Positions 16,092-25,265 of a DNA stretch of 34,048 nucleotides are shown one piece after another. The DNA is from a virus: IMG/VR virus record IMGVR_UViG_3300027770_000016, positions 1 to 34,048 of that record; one strand, written 5' to 3'. The notes under the pieces were generated by a model. It saw nothing but the letters and a program-made list of their open reading frames with translations, ran no database searches and was not told the origin of the DNA. Both the position numbers and the translations under genes were made by a program. The first letter of the stretch is position 1. Every line of letters begins with the position of its first letter.

Positions 16092-17881
16092 TGAATATTA
16101 AATATGTAACAACCTTGGCGGCTGAAGTTTATTTATCAAACGCAAAAGTAACTAAATACAACACGGAAAATATGTATGAAGGCGACGAATTTAACAGGTC
16201 AGGTCGTCGTCACACAATGGAAGGAACGGCTACTTACCTTCACACTTCAACAAACACAGAAGTAAAATTAGAAGAAATTTCTGCTTTGCTTAATAGCCCG
16301 CAAGGATCAATCTATTGTGATTGGGAAGGAACAGGAGTTACAGGTAATTATATTTTGCTTGCAAGTGAAGATACAGATACAAGAAACGGGCCGTTAGTAA
16401 ACTGTGTTGTAAATGAAATTGTTGGATCAAGAACGAGGTCGCTTATTGTTGTTTCTTTTTCTTTTACATTCTTTTCTTGCGGCGACAGTCGCATCCAAAG
16501 ATTTTCCTACTCAAGAACAACAAACATAGACCAAGCAGGGTTTATGTCTATTACCCATCAGGGTACGCTTGTTATTTCAACATTTTATGATTCCGCCGCA
16601 GTACAAGATATTGTTACACAAACCAATGTTCCAACTGCAAAAAATGTGCTGCCGTTTCCCGATGTAAGCGGCAATACCCCAAATTCCCCCGATTTATATC
16701 GAAATCTTGTAATGCCATTTAAAGAAGATCACTATGTAAGAGAGCGTCAAGAATATGCAATTGATAGCAGTCATAGAACGCTTACTTTTAATGTTGTAGA
16801 CAAACTTGTTTTTCGCGATGTGCCAAACCCTGTTTTAATTGCCGATGGTTCTTATACCTATGAACGATCTATTGACAATATGCTTGGCACAAAAACTTTC
16901 ACAGTAAAAATGGAATCTAGTCCTACATATTTTGCATCGGACATTTTGGCTACGGCCTATGAAGCCTGTCAAGCGCGAATACAATTTACCGGTGCAAATG
17001 CTGACTTGATTCAAAGCATGACCGTAAGAGAGCCGAATTTATACACAAGAAACGCCATTGAATTAACGGTTGTTGCTTTAGGTACTGAAGCGGATTTATT
17101 TCAACCTACTTTAATCCATCAATTTTTTAACCCTTTGCATTCGGCGACTTATCAAGGCGGAACACCAAGAACACTTCTTTATGCGGGCCCGTATGGAACT
17201 TGCGGTTCCATTATGAAAAACATTATGCGTGATCGGTATGATCCATGTACCGCTTGGGTATTTGGAACATATTTTACAGATTTAGGCAATGGAACTAGGA
17301 CACCGCAAGAAGCACCAATTACTATTTTTGAAGTTCCTGCGGATACTGACGCACCCATTCCAAAAGGCAAAGACATTGAAACGGATGTTGGTATGCCTGT
17401 TTCTTCAGGAATTATACATATCAAAACAAAAACTTCGCAAGATACTCAAAGCACCGGAATGGCTTTTTTGGAAACTTGCGGCGGTTCTTATCAATTCCCT
17501 ATGCAACTTACTTTGCCTAAAGTTTTTTATCATCAATCCGTGGAAATGGTATCCACTAAGAAAAATGTTCCAATTCCTTGGGACACAATAAACGAGCCTT
17601 GTGTTCTTGTTGATCAAAACATTTCAATTTCGGGAGCGGCAATTGATACAGTTGGCAACACGCATTTTTGCATTGTTGCTACGCGAACGCTGCAAGTACA
17701 AGCGGCAAATTCAATAAATCTTACTAGGGTTGCGTTTGACGGCGCAGGGATTCCACGAGCAGTCTACGCTACGGCTCAAATGACTTCGCCAAGAACCCCC
17801 TATACAAAATCTTTGGTTTATAGCACCCTTACGGACGCAAACAATCATGGCACGGGAGCCAAATCAGATTACATTGGATAA
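16091..17881 (+). CDS. Distal tail / tail hub protein
   Basis: 596 residues just after the tape measure. Beta-rich, starting NIKYVTTLAAEVYLSN, with a segment on short inserts (SPQGSIYCDWEGTGVTGNY) and RTRSLIVVSFSFTFFSCGD in the first third. These are distal-tail-like in order and style. The later half contains VPADTDAPIPKGKDIETDVG and TFTVKMESSPTYF. TAATG overlap with the tape measure gene, and the next hub gene follows within 4 bases. A baseplate or tip role is likely but no family was recognised. Confidence 0.6.
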   Translation: MNIKYVTTLAAEVYLSNAKVTKYNTENMYEGDEFNRSGRRHTMEGTATYLHTSTNTEVKLEEISALLNSPQGSIYCDWEGTGVTGNYILLASEDTDTRNGPLVNCVVNEIVGSRTRSLIVVSFSFTFFSCGDSRIQRFSYSRTTNIDQAGFMSITHQGTLVISTFYDSAAVQDIVTQTNVPTAKNVLPFPDVSGNTPNSPDLYRNLVMPFKEDHYVRERQEYAIDSSHRTLTFNVVDKLVFRDVPNPVLIADGSYTYERSIDNMLGTKTFTVKMESSPTYFASDILATAYEACQARIQFTGANADLIQSMTVREPNLYTRNAIELTVVALGTEADLFQPTLIHQFFNPLHSATYQGGTPRTLLYAGPYGTCGSIMKNIMRDRYDPCTAWVFGTYFTDLGNGTRTPQEAPITIFEVPADTDAPIPKGKDIETDVGMPVSSGIIHIKTKTSQDTQSTGMAFLETCGGSYQFPMQLTLPKVFYHQSVEMVSTKKNVPIPWDTINEPCVLVDQNISISGAAIDTVGNTHFCIVATRTLQVQAANSINLTRVAFDGAGIPRAVYATAQMTSPRTPYTKSLVYSTLTDANNHGTGAKSDYIG

Positions 17882-17884
17882 ACC

Positions 17885-20290
17885 ATGAATCTTTACGGCT
17901 CTCTTTACAACTCAACTTCCAAAAAAACTACTTTGTTGGTTCGGCGATCAACCGAAATTGACGATGTTTTGACGGCTGCCGGATATGATCCATCCGAAAT
18001 AAACACAATAAAAACTCCGTTAGTTGGAGCCGGAAGATATGCAACCATAAAGGTTTTGGTTGCCGGAACAGGGTTTAACGGCGCAACTTTGGAAGTTCCG
18101 TTTGTTGAATCGCCCGATGCTGATACAACTGATCTTTTTTTCTTAACTTTATTAGAGCCAAAAAACCTACAAACACAAGGTGGAACGCTTGGAACAAATC
18201 CAATTGACGGAAATGTTTCAACTTCCGGCACAAATGGCGGAACAATAACAAATAGTGGAAATCGCGGCGGTGGCTCACAAGAAAATTTTGTTGCAGCAAC
18301 AGGAACGGTTGCGTTAGCGGTTCCTATTCAAGATTTGGGTAGGCAGTTGGTATGGTCAAATTTGATTTGCCGCAGCATTCAAGAGTTGGTTATTTCAGCC
18401 GGCTCAACTCAACAAAAAATCTTTTATAGGCCGCAACCAAATGTGTATCACCCGTCCTTGTTTGTCATGGAATTAGTAGACGCTAGGTACACAATCAATT
18501 CTGCTCTTATGCTGAATTTAACGCCTTCGTCAGGATCTGTTTATAAATCCGGAACTTGTACTGATCAATTTAATATGATTGCGGATAACCCGCTTCACCT
18601 GCGGCCCGAAACCACAAACGCCACAACAAGAGTTTCGCCGGATTACACAACAAGTTTTGTTTTATCCGTAAATCCAAATGTAGACGCAATAGCAGCGGAT
18701 TTGCCCGTTGTCCAACCAAACGCGTGGTATGAACAAACGCCGTACACAATTAAAGACATAATTACAAAAATAACCAATTCGTTTCAAACAAATTCGCAAT
18801 GGTCAGATAAAGAATATATATCTTTTGATTTTGCCACGGTTGCGGCAAATTACAATCCGCAAAGCACTTTTGATTCAATAAATTTAGACCTGACTTCGCG
18901 CACCGTTGGAGAAGCGTTAGACGAAATTGCCGCCCGCGCCGGCTGCGTTTGGTCTTGGGATAGATTTGCTTCCCAATTGGTTTTAAGAGAAGCAAACCCC
19001 GCCCTTGATGAAGGTTTTTTGGATACATGGGTTACACAAAACGAAATTTACAGGGCTGCGGGCGGACTAAATTCTTTGTCAATTGATATGCCGTCAAGCG
19101 TTGTTTCAATTCACGCGGTCAATATGGCAAGCACCTACGGGTACACGGCGGATAAAGTAATTCAAGACTACAGAATATTTGATAACCACAATGGAGTTGA
19201 AGGCTTTAAGCCTACTCAAGCATTGTTTTATAGCAATACTTCGCCAAGAACAAAAAAAACAGATAATCGAACGGCGTACATTGGCGATCACCTTCCCGCT
19301 TTTGTAGGTTGTGTAAGCAAAACAACAACTGATTGGAACACTTGCGTTCCCACAAAAACACCCGATGTAGTAAACATTGTTCCGTGGAATTTAAACTTAA
19401 ATAAAAAAGAAGATTGTTATTGGTTTTCTAAAAGTTATGCGGAAAGCATAGAAGCAAGAAACCGAACTTTAAACCGTAGGTATCAGCGGTTGCGTGATTT
19501 AGTTTCGGGAAATTTAATTTTGTCTCGGATTCCGGCAGCGGGTAACGGGCTTCGCATGGATCAAACTCCTTCGGTTGGGTTGCAACATGAAGAAATAAAG
19601 TTTGGATCTGAAATGAACCAACAAGTTCAATACAGAATTTACGGCGACAAAAAAGATTCTTTGTTGCTGCCTTCTTTGCTTGACCAACCGAAAATTTCTG
19701 CGCTAGGTCTTGCGCGTTGCCGAAATGTTTATGGCGCGCTTAACATACAAGTTTTAAAACCGCGCGCCGGCCTTGTAAGGTCTTTTGTGTGTTTGTTTTA
19801 TAAAAGCAAAGTAATATCAGTTGATGCGGCAAGCGGCTTGCCAACAATGTGGTTATATGCTTTTGATGAAGTACAATTACAAAACCTTGAATTTCCAAAG
19901 TTTTCTAGTGCTAACGACAGAAATAACGCAATAGACGGAGCCGCAGGATATTGTTTAAATTTACCTGAACATTTTACACAACAAAATAAACCTCCCTCAA
20001 AAAATTACGATGGTGGAAAATTATACTATCCCGCAAGTGGAGTTCCGCAAAGCCAACCTTCTATAGTTATGACTCCGGTTGGAGGTGATTCAGGCAATTT
20101 TGGAATCTGTTACGAAGTAATTAACGAGGGCGGAGCAACTACCTTTTGGATTTGCATACCAAACGGCGTTGCCGTGGATTGCAGCGCGGTGGTTCCGTTT
20201 GCCCCACCAAACAGTTCATGGCCCAAATCCGGTGCTTCGGGCATCGCATTTACCAATTCCGATTCTTTAGCGAGTATCATTTCATTATGA
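17885..20290 (+). CDS. Large tail protein, hub or baseplate
   Basis: 801 residues, the longest gene. Regions of note: an early beta-rich part, a Gly/Ser/Asn-rich linker (about 105-135), VGEALDEIAARAGCVWSWDRFASQLVLREANP around 345-375 (a phage tail hub-like unit), SFQTNSQWSDKEYISFDFATV before it, and a Cys-containing end. The order, size and position suit a tail hub or tip protein that contacts the receptor or guides DNA. Its stop overlaps the next ATG (ATGA). Confidence 0.6.
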   Translation: MNLYGSLYNSTSKKTTLLVRRSTEIDDVLTAAGYDPSEINTIKTPLVGAGRYATIKVLVAGTGFNGATLEVPFVESPDADTTDLFFLTLLEPKNLQTQGGTLGTNPIDGNVSTSGTNGGTITNSGNRGGGSQENFVAATGTVALAVPIQDLGRQLVWSNLICRSIQELVISAGSTQQKIFYRPQPNVYHPSLFVMELVDARYTINSALMLNLTPSSGSVYKSGTCTDQFNMIADNPLHLRPETTNATTRVSPDYTTSFVLSVNPNVDAIAADLPVVQPNAWYEQTPYTIKDIITKITNSFQTNSQWSDKEYISFDFATVAANYNPQSTFDSINLDLTSRTVGEALDEIAARAGCVWSWDRFASQLVLREANPALDEGFLDTWVTQNEIYRAAGGLNSLSIDMPSSVVSIHAVNMASTYGYTADKVIQDYRIFDNHNGVEGFKPTQALFYSNTSPRTKKTDNRTAYIGDHLPAFVGCVSKTTTDWNTCVPTKTPDVVNIVPWNLNLNKKEDCYWFSKSYAESIEARNRTLNRRYQRLRDLVSGNLILSRIPAAGNGLRMDQTPSVGLQHEEIKFGSEMNQQVQYRIYGDKKDSLLLPSLLDQPKISALGLARCRNVYGALNIQVLKPRAGLVRSFVCLFYKSKVISVDAASGLPTMWLYAFDEVQLQNLEFPKFSSANDRNNAIDGAAGYCLNLPEHFTQQNKPPSKNYDGGKLYYPASGVPQSQPSIVMTPVGGDSGNFGICYEVINEGGATTFWICIPNGVAVDCSAVVPFAPPNSSWPKSGASGIAFTNSDSLASIISL

Positions 20291-20601
20291 GTTCCTCAGT
20301 CATATTTAGAAAATCATTAACCACGGCAGAAACCGCGCTAGTTATTGCGGATCTTGGCAGTTACTTTTTTAAAACAATTCGGATTTGCAATCTGCACAAT
20401 GCAGCAATAAAAGTAAATTTGGCAATTACTTCGGGACGGTCGTTTGCCACTACCACGGACTACATTATTTTTGGCTATTCAATTTCTAGCGGTCAATTTG
20501 TTGAGTTGACCAATATCCTTGTTCCTGTTGGTCATCAAATGCGCGGATTTTCTGACCATGATCTTTTGTCTAGCGTTGTGATGTGTGGAGTGATGGAGTG
20601 A
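20287..20601 (+). CDS. Small tail protein, unknown
   Basis: 104 residues from the ATG that overlaps the previous stop. Longer upstream starts lie in the large tail gene. Beta-rich, with FKTIRICNLHNAAIKVNLAIT, TDYIIFGYSISSGQFVELTN and VPVGHQMRGFSD, a pattern seen in small virion proteins with a jelly-roll style. The next gene starts at a GTG inside its stop. Not placed in a family. Confidence 0.65.
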   Translation: MSSSVIFRKSLTTAETALVIADLGSYFFKTIRICNLHNAAIKVNLAITSGRSFATTTDYIIFGYSISSGQFVELTNILVPVGHQMRGFSDHDLLSSVVMCGVME

Positions 20602-21593
20602 GTCAGCGCGTGGCGGCTTGTTGTTGCCAAGCCTGTTCCAATCCCACCTTGGGCGCGTGTTGCATTCAAAAGGGTACTGTTTGTACTTGCGAAGAAAACA
20701 AAACTGTTTGCGAATGCACAAAATTGGGCGGCGTATGGAACGCAAACCCTGTTTGCCCCGATGCGTGTTTAGGTGTTTGCTGTGTTACAAACGCAAGCGG
20801 TTACCCAATTAGGTGCATTGACAATGCAACAAAGTGTGATTGTGGCGCGCTAAATGTTGGACAACAAACCGCAATTTTTCAACAAGGAAGAACTTGTTTA
20901 AATACTTCTTGCAATTCTTGTTTAACAAGGCCGCATTGCCCGCAAAACAAAATTATAAACATTGAACTTATGAGAACATTCTCAACTTATGTAGTAAGTT
21001 ATCTTTGCGACAATGTTCCAAACGCAGGAGTTGGTTACAATAGTTCAAGCGGCTCAAGCGAAATGTCTTATGCAGAAGGTGCAGTTTTTCAAGATCCTTG
21101 TTTAGAATTATATATTCAAAATTATGGTTTTGTTATATATGATCCAAACGATCCGTATTATGTTGCAAGATACAACCAATGTTTAGCAAATGCCTTGTCT
21201 TCAACCGTATACACTACACAAACAATTTACGAAGGTGACGGGGTAACGGTAGCCGGTACGGTTGATTTTACGGAAAGAACATCCATACAACCGTTTGCTC
21301 AAATAGTTATACCACCATGCGGAATGTGGGTGGCAGCGGGAACATATCGTTGGGAAGGCCGTAGATATACACACAGTTGCGCGTGTTTTATGGGTTGCCC
21401 TTTTGGTTCAACAATTTCCCCACAATATGATACAACTGAAATTTACAAATATAAATATCCGTCAGTTGACACTTTTTTTCTTGGATGCAATGGGTCAACA
21501 GATATTCCAAATCCTTTTAATAGGCAAACCTTTTCAGACAGAGAAATTGTTACAACTAGCGTTCCTAATCAATGTCAACCTGTGTGTATTTAA
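20598..21593 (+). CDS. Cysteine-rich tail-region protein
   Basis: 331 residues from a GTG start overlapping the previous stop (GTGA). An upstream GTG at 20583 is possible. The first about 110 residues hold 21 Cys in a repeated pattern such as GACCIQKGTVC, CECTKLGGVWNANPVC, GVCCVTNASGYPIRC and CDCGALN. The rest is aromatic- and Tyr-rich, with EIYKYKYPS and a Cys pair. Such Cys-dense units suggest disulfide-bonded extracellular modules, so a surface-exposed virion protein is likely. Similar GxCC...GGxW...C repeats are seen in some environmental bacteria (from memory), but that is not verified here. Confidence 0.7.
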   Translation: MSQRVAACCCQACSNPTLGACCIQKGTVCTCEENKTVCECTKLGGVWNANPVCPDACLGVCCVTNASGYPIRCIDNATKCDCGALNVGQQTAIFQQGRTCLNTSCNSCLTRPHCPQNKIINIELMRTFSTYVVSYLCDNVPNAGVGYNSSSGSSEMSYAEGAVFQDPCLELYIQNYGFVIYDPNDPYYVARYNQCLANALSSTVYTTQTIYEGDGVTVAGTVDFTERTSIQPFAQIVIPPCGMWVAAGTYRWEGRRYTHSCACFMGCPFGSTISPQYDTTEIYKYKYPSVDTFFLGCNGSTDIPNPFNRQTFSDREIVTTSVPNQCQPVCI

Positions 21594-22117
21594 TGCAAAA
21601 CAAAATAGCAACATACTTAAAAGCAGAATACAATCATGCTTTAAACGGCTCGGTAACGGATGTTGATGCCAAAAAGCGGTTGGATGTTTGCATGACTTGC
21701 GAGCATAGAGCGGTTGAATACAAAGGCATGGTGGATCCGGCGGGCGTTGGATATTGCGGCGGCGGTTGTGGGTGCGGGGCAAACGGTAGAGCGCAATTGC
21801 AAACTAAGGTCACTATTGCAGGCGCAGTTTGTCCAAAGGATAAATGGAACAACACTACGCAAACCGTGGGGGGAACAACCCAAAGCGCGCTTGATGCAAT
21901 TAAAGGAATATTTTCAACCGCAAAATCGCTTTTAATTTTTAACAAAAAAAACAAAGTTGCACCGCAACAAATCGACACGGAAAAAATACAAACTAGGGCG
22001 TATGCAAGAATGGCCGAAATTAACAAACAGTTTGGTTTTCCGCCAATTAACCCTGCAAACATAAAAATAACCGTTGCCGCAAACGATTTACCTGAAGGTA
22101 AACAAAAGATAGGATAA
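21593..22117 (+). CDS. Zinc-ribbon-like small tail-region protein
   Basis: 174 residues, start ATG overlapping the previous TAA. An upstream start would add seven residues. The centre has a compact Cys cluster: RLDVCMTCEH, YCGGGCGCG, then AVCPKDKW, a CxxC ... CxxxCxC ... CP arrangement that could bind one or two zinc ions. Small Cys-cluster proteins of this type occur in phage tail regions and are seldom assigned a function. The C-terminal 70 residues are Lys/Ile/Asn-rich. It may assist assembly of the neighbouring Cys-rich protein; that is inference. Confidence 0.65.
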   Translation: MQNKIATYLKAEYNHALNGSVTDVDAKKRLDVCMTCEHRAVEYKGMVDPAGVGYCGGGCGCGANGRAQLQTKVTIAGAVCPKDKWNNTTQTVGGTTQSALDAIKGIFSTAKSLLIFNKKNKVAPQQIDTEKIQTRAYARMAEINKQFGFPPINPANIKITVAANDLPEGKQKIG

Positions 22118-22121
22118 ACGC

Positions 22122-23510
22122 ATGGCTCTCAATGTCGCAAATTTTAGTACTCGTCTAGGTAAGTTGTTTGGATATGCAAACAGCATTGCAACGCAAGTTT
22201 CGCCACTATACGCGGCAAATTTGTCTAGCGTCTTAACAACTTTTGACGGCACAAACTATCGAAACAGCGTTGGAAACCTAGCCGATTTATTGAACAATCA
22301 AATGGGATTGCCTTCCAATATTGGTTTAGTTGCCTATCAAAACATTGCTTCAAGCATAAACGACTTTGTAATTGATGCAATTCGCCAAGAAGAATCCGTG
22401 TATGACGGCACGATTGGAACAGCACTACGCAAACTCCAAGCGGTAATGACAGCCAATAGCAAGTCTTTTGCAGCCGTAGGAACTTCAAGTTTAACCTACA
22501 CAGCCACAAGCGGCAACCAAGGAAACGGAACAATCCTTGTTCGGGGATACCGTCCGGCTTCTTCGTCTATCTTTTTGCAGGAAATGTTTACGGAAACATT
22601 AAACGGCAACTGCACGGTTGGCGGAAATGTGTCTAATTTTGGGGCTGCAACCTTTAGCATTTTGGGACTAGGCGCGTTAGGTTCAAACAATACGCAATAC
22701 CCAACGGGATCAGGAACTACGCCGGTTGCAGGTTCGGGAATTAGGACAAACATTACTTGCACAAGCGCAAGCATTACCGCTTCGTCAGGCATGGCGGGAG
22801 TTTCCTTAATCAGCAACGGCGATTTTGAATCATGGAGCGCAGCGCAAGAACCAACAAATTGGGAAATTGTAACGGGCGTTGCGGGAACACAAATTGGACA
22901 GGGATCAACTCCTGCGCGCGGATCTTACAATTTGCAATTTAACGGCGATGGAACAACGCTTACAAGAATTAGACAGCAAGTAGCAAGCAGCAACGGCGCG
23001 CCGGCAAGCGTGAGCGCAGAAACAAACTATTGCATAATGTTTATGGCGCGCGTATCGGGAACTTCACCAACCGGAACCGTTCTTGTTGCGTTGCGTGATT
23101 CTGCGGGAAATGTTGTTGGCAGTTCCATTTCCTTAAACTTGGCAACGCTAACAACTTCTTACGCAATCCAATCCGTTTCTTTTAGTGTTGCTCGTGGATC
23201 ACTTCCAACAACTTTGTACCTTGATATTTACAGTACCACGGCGGTTAAAAATGCGTGTTCTTTAATGATTGACGAACTAATTTTTTCACCAATGGTTCCC
23301 TTGTATGGTGGCGGCCCTTCCGTGATCGCCTACAGCGGTTCAACGGATTGGAACACAAACGACTCATTTACAATTGCGGTTGTAAGCAATTCAGTAAGCA
23401 CGGGAACATTTATTAAATCGTTCGCTCGATGGTGCAAGACCGAAGCGCAGGGAATTTATTTGCCTGTAAGCGGTTCACCAACCGAATCTGATGGGCTTGT
23501 AACAGTCTAA
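22122..23510 (+). CDS. Structural protein with carbohydrate-binding-like domain, paralogue 2
   Basis: 462 residues, the last rightward tail gene. The N-terminal STRLGKLFGYANS, the central NGDFESWSAAQEPTNWEIVTG... GSYNLQFNGDGT region (a carbohydrate-binding, galactose-binding-like sandwich), SLMIDELIFSPMVPLYG, and the end SGSTDWNTNDSFTIAVV... AQGIYLPVSGSPT run parallel to the protein at 13398-14675. It probably binds cell-surface sugars. It meets the leftward operon tail to tail, with the stop codons overlapping by 4 bases. Confidence 0.7.
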   Translation: MALNVANFSTRLGKLFGYANSIATQVSPLYAANLSSVLTTFDGTNYRNSVGNLADLLNNQMGLPSNIGLVAYQNIASSINDFVIDAIRQEESVYDGTIGTALRKLQAVMTANSKSFAAVGTSSLTYTATSGNQGNGTILVRGYRPASSSIFLQEMFTETLNGNCTVGGNVSNFGAATFSILGLGALGSNNTQYPTGSGTTPVAGSGIRTNITCTSASITASSGMAGVSLISNGDFESWSAAQEPTNWEIVTGVAGTQIGQGSTPARGSYNLQFNGDGTTLTRIRQQVASSNGAPASVSAETNYCIMFMARVSGTSPTGTVLVALRDSAGNVVGSSISLNLATLTTSYAIQSVSFSVARGSLPTTLYLDIYSTTAVKNACSLMIDELIFSPMVPLYGGGPSVIAYSGSTDWNTNDSFTIAVVSNSVSTGTFIKSFARWCKTEAQGIYLPVSGSPTESDGLVTV

Positions 23511-23845
23511 CGAATACGCTTGCGGTGGCATTTACGCTTTCCGCGCAACGGATCTTTTTCAGTTCCACGCAAACTTTTTTGGTGGTGTTTGACCATCAAA
23601 ATATTACGCAACTCGTCAGAAAACAAGCAATCGCCAAAGCGCGTTAGTTCCAAGGCTGTGTTGATTGCTTCCAACAGGCCGGTTAAATCATTGGCAATGT
23701 TTGTTATTGCGTATTTATTTTTAAGCGTTGCAATTGCATCTTCTAGCAATTGAATGTGGCTAGGCGGTTGTTTAACTGTGGGAAGCGTCCTTGATTCCAT
23801 TAGGCGAAGCGTACCAATTAAAAAGACCGCCATGCTTTTCAACAT
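23507..23845 (-). CDS. Last gene of leftward operon, unknown
   Basis: 112 residues if started at the first ATG; starts at residues 5 or 16 are also possible and the ribosome site is weak. A hydrophobic N-terminus (MAVFLIGTLRLM) is followed by helices (LEDAIATLKNKYAITNIAND, LLEAINTALEL) and a basic tail (KCHRKRIR). A cgccatg/catggcg inverted repeat covers the start. No family seen. Confidence 0.55.
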   Translation of the reverse strand: MLKSMAVFLIGTLRLMESRTLPTVKQPPSHIQLLEDAIATLKNKYAITNIANDLTGLLEAINTALELTRFGDCLFSDELRNILMVKHHQKSLRGTEKDPLRGKRKCHRKRIR

Positions 23846-23906
23846 GGCGATCCACTAGGTTGCACCTACGCAGCGTTTCGGGGGCGAGCCGCGCCGGCGC
23901 AATTGT

Positions 23907-24155
23907 TCAGTATCTTCTTTTAATCCATCGGCTGTTGACATACTCTAGCACGATTTTGTAGATAGTTGCGCCGTGTCGTTCAAAAACTAGGGCAACTTCA
24001 AAGGCTTCCGCCCCTTCCTTTTTTCGCAAGCGGGCGCACAAATTCTTAATATTGTCAACGCATTTAAAATCTGAAACCCGCACAATTTTGGTATGGCTTG
24101 TTCCGTTGACCATATAGCGAACATGGGCAAACGGCGTTCGCGTCATCCCGATCAT
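23907..24155 (-). CDS. Small basic protein of leftward operon, unknown
   Basis: 82 residues, ATGA overlap with the preceding winged-helix gene. Basic and mixed alpha/beta: RYMVNGTSHTKIVRVSDFKCVDNIK, then KKEGAEAFEVALVFERHGATIYKIV. No recognised domain. Translational coupling to the regulator gene suggests shared expression and perhaps related function. Confidence 0.6.
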   Translation of the reverse strand: MIGMTRTPFAHVRYMVNGTSHTKIVRVSDFKCVDNIKNLCARLRKKEGAEAFEVALVFERHGATIYKIVLEYVNSRWIKRRY

Positions 24156-24544
24156 GCAAAATTCCTTTTAAAATCCGCCCATGTTGCATCAAATTTTGTC
24201 CACGGTGCGCCTGCGCGCGCTTCAAGAGCCGCACGGATTAGGCGGTTCTTCATTTCCGATTTGCTCGCAGGCAGTTCGGGGAACAAGGTTTCGGGCTGTG
24301 ATGCGACCCAAACTATGGCGTTGCGCCCTGTGCGCGTTGGGGCGCGCTTGCCGGAATCCCTTATGGATTCCAACTTCTTCAAAGCCGTAAATGCCGGCGA
24401 GCAACTTTGATGAGTCAATTGCAACAGGCTCATTGCTTGATCGCAGGTGCAACCGCCAACGCGGTCTATTAGGTCACGCACCCGCGCTTGAATCCGTGAA
24501 GTGTCTACGGAATCGTACGCTTCCTTTGATGTTGTTTGAATCAT
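24152..24544 (-). CDS. Winged-helix DNA-binding protein, probable regulator
   Basis: 130 residues from the ATG that overlaps the lysozyme stop (ATGA); an upstream start would add 10 residues. The middle has a winged helix-turn-helix style: GGCTCDQAMSLLQLTHQSCSPAFTALKKL with the recognition-helix-like SPAFTALKKLE, then the wing IRDSGKRAPTRTGRNAIVWV. Related phage proteins of this style are common and usually unassigned, some act as regulators. It lies within the leftward operon with the lysozyme, so it may govern that operon or the divergent early promoter. C-terminal part is a basic helix. Confidence 0.6.
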   Translation of the reverse strand: MIQTTSKEAYDSVDTSRIQARVRDLIDRVGGCTCDQAMSLLQLTHQSCSPAFTALKKLESIRDSGKRAPTRTGRNAIVWVASQPETLFPELPASKSEMKNRLIRAALEARAGAPWTKFDATWADFKRNFA

Positions 24545-24939
24545 TGTGCAAGCACCTTTTGAATTTTCAACCAATACTTCAGCGTTGCCGGCTTCAAGTA
24601 ACCACGCGGCCCGCCGTTGTGAATCCTTGCAAGCATTTCCAAAGTAACGGTTTTGCCCTTGGGTGTATAGCGGGCAAGGTACGCTTGCACTACAGATTCC
24701 GCATACTTAGGATCTTTGCAATCTTGATAGCACCCGCTTACTTTTGAATCCTGCCAATAGCATTTCCAAATTTGAAAGACTCCAAGGGCTTTACCTTGAT
24801 CGCCTACTGCGTTGGCATCACCACCGGATTCCACTTGTTTTATGGCAGCAAGCAATCGCACCATGTCAGATTCCTGCACTTGTGCAAACGCGCTTGTTGC
24901 CGCCGTCAAGGATAAAACTAAAGGTATTAAGCGTTTCAT
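24541..24939 (-). CDS. Secreted lysozyme, destabilase-like endolysin
   Basis: 132 residues. Residues 1-19 are a Sec signal peptide (KRL, hydrophobic, then AFAQ cleavage site). The mature part has the lysozyme order: AAIKQVESGGDANAVGD with Glu37 as probable acid, ALGVFQIWKCYW (52-62), Cys at 60, 70 and 74, and ARIHNGGPRGY (104-113), a motif typical of the invertebrate-type (destabilase) lysozyme fold. It cuts peptidoglycan and with a signal peptide may not need a holin to reach the periplasm. It is the only recognised lysis enzyme and lies on the leftward transcript, apart from the spanin-like gene. Confidence 0.8.
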   Translation of the reverse strand: MKRLIPLVLSLTAATSAFAQVQESDMVRLLAAIKQVESGGDANAVGDQGKALGVFQIWKCYWQDSKVSGCYQDCKDPKYAESVVQAYLARYTPKGKTVTLEMLARIHNGGPRGYLKPATLKYWLKIQKVLAQ

Positions 24940-25265
24940 TAGTCAAGTTCCTTTGCTTGTTGTACAAGTGCGTGATATTCACTTTCCGCATTGCTGTAAC
25001 TGCTTTCCAAACTAAATTCAATTTGAGCATTCATACGCCACACAAGCAACCCGCCTTCACAACACCTAAGTTTTTCACAATCTGCAACGCTTAATAAATC
25101 ATAAAACGGAAGCATGATTTCCGATTCTTCATGCGGATATCCTTGCGGATGCTGCCCGCAATTCTCATCGCTGTAATTTAAAATAACAACGCTATGCCCG
25201 TCATCAAATTTTTCATCAGTATCCCAAATATCTAACAACTTTTCCATGTATGCCTGTAGTGTCAT
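24939..25265 (-). CDS. Leftward operon protein, unknown, acidic
   Basis: 108 residues, TAATG overlap with the lysozyme gene and ATGA with the upstream gene. Acidic overall, with several Asp/Glu pairs (LDIWDTDEKFDDGHSVVI, YSDENCGQHPQGYPHEESE) and a helix-rich end (NAESEYHALVQQAKELD). Two adjacent Cys (LRCCEGG). No family known. Probably expressed early or with the lysis gene. Confidence 0.65.
   Translation of the reverse strand: MTLQAYMEKLLDIWDTDEKFDDGHSVVILNYSDENCGQHPQGYPHEESEIMLPFYDLLSVADCEKLRCCEGGLLVWRMNAQIEFSLESSYSNAESEYHALVQQAKELD

Noticed and set aside
23891-23900. GCGCCGGCGC palindrome as a regulator site
   Set aside because: Short GC-only palindrome in a 61-base gap, no matching copies found nearby.
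24152-24574. Longer start of the winged-helix protein
   Set aside because: The ATG at 24544 overlaps the lysozyme stop and fits the coupling used throughout this operon.
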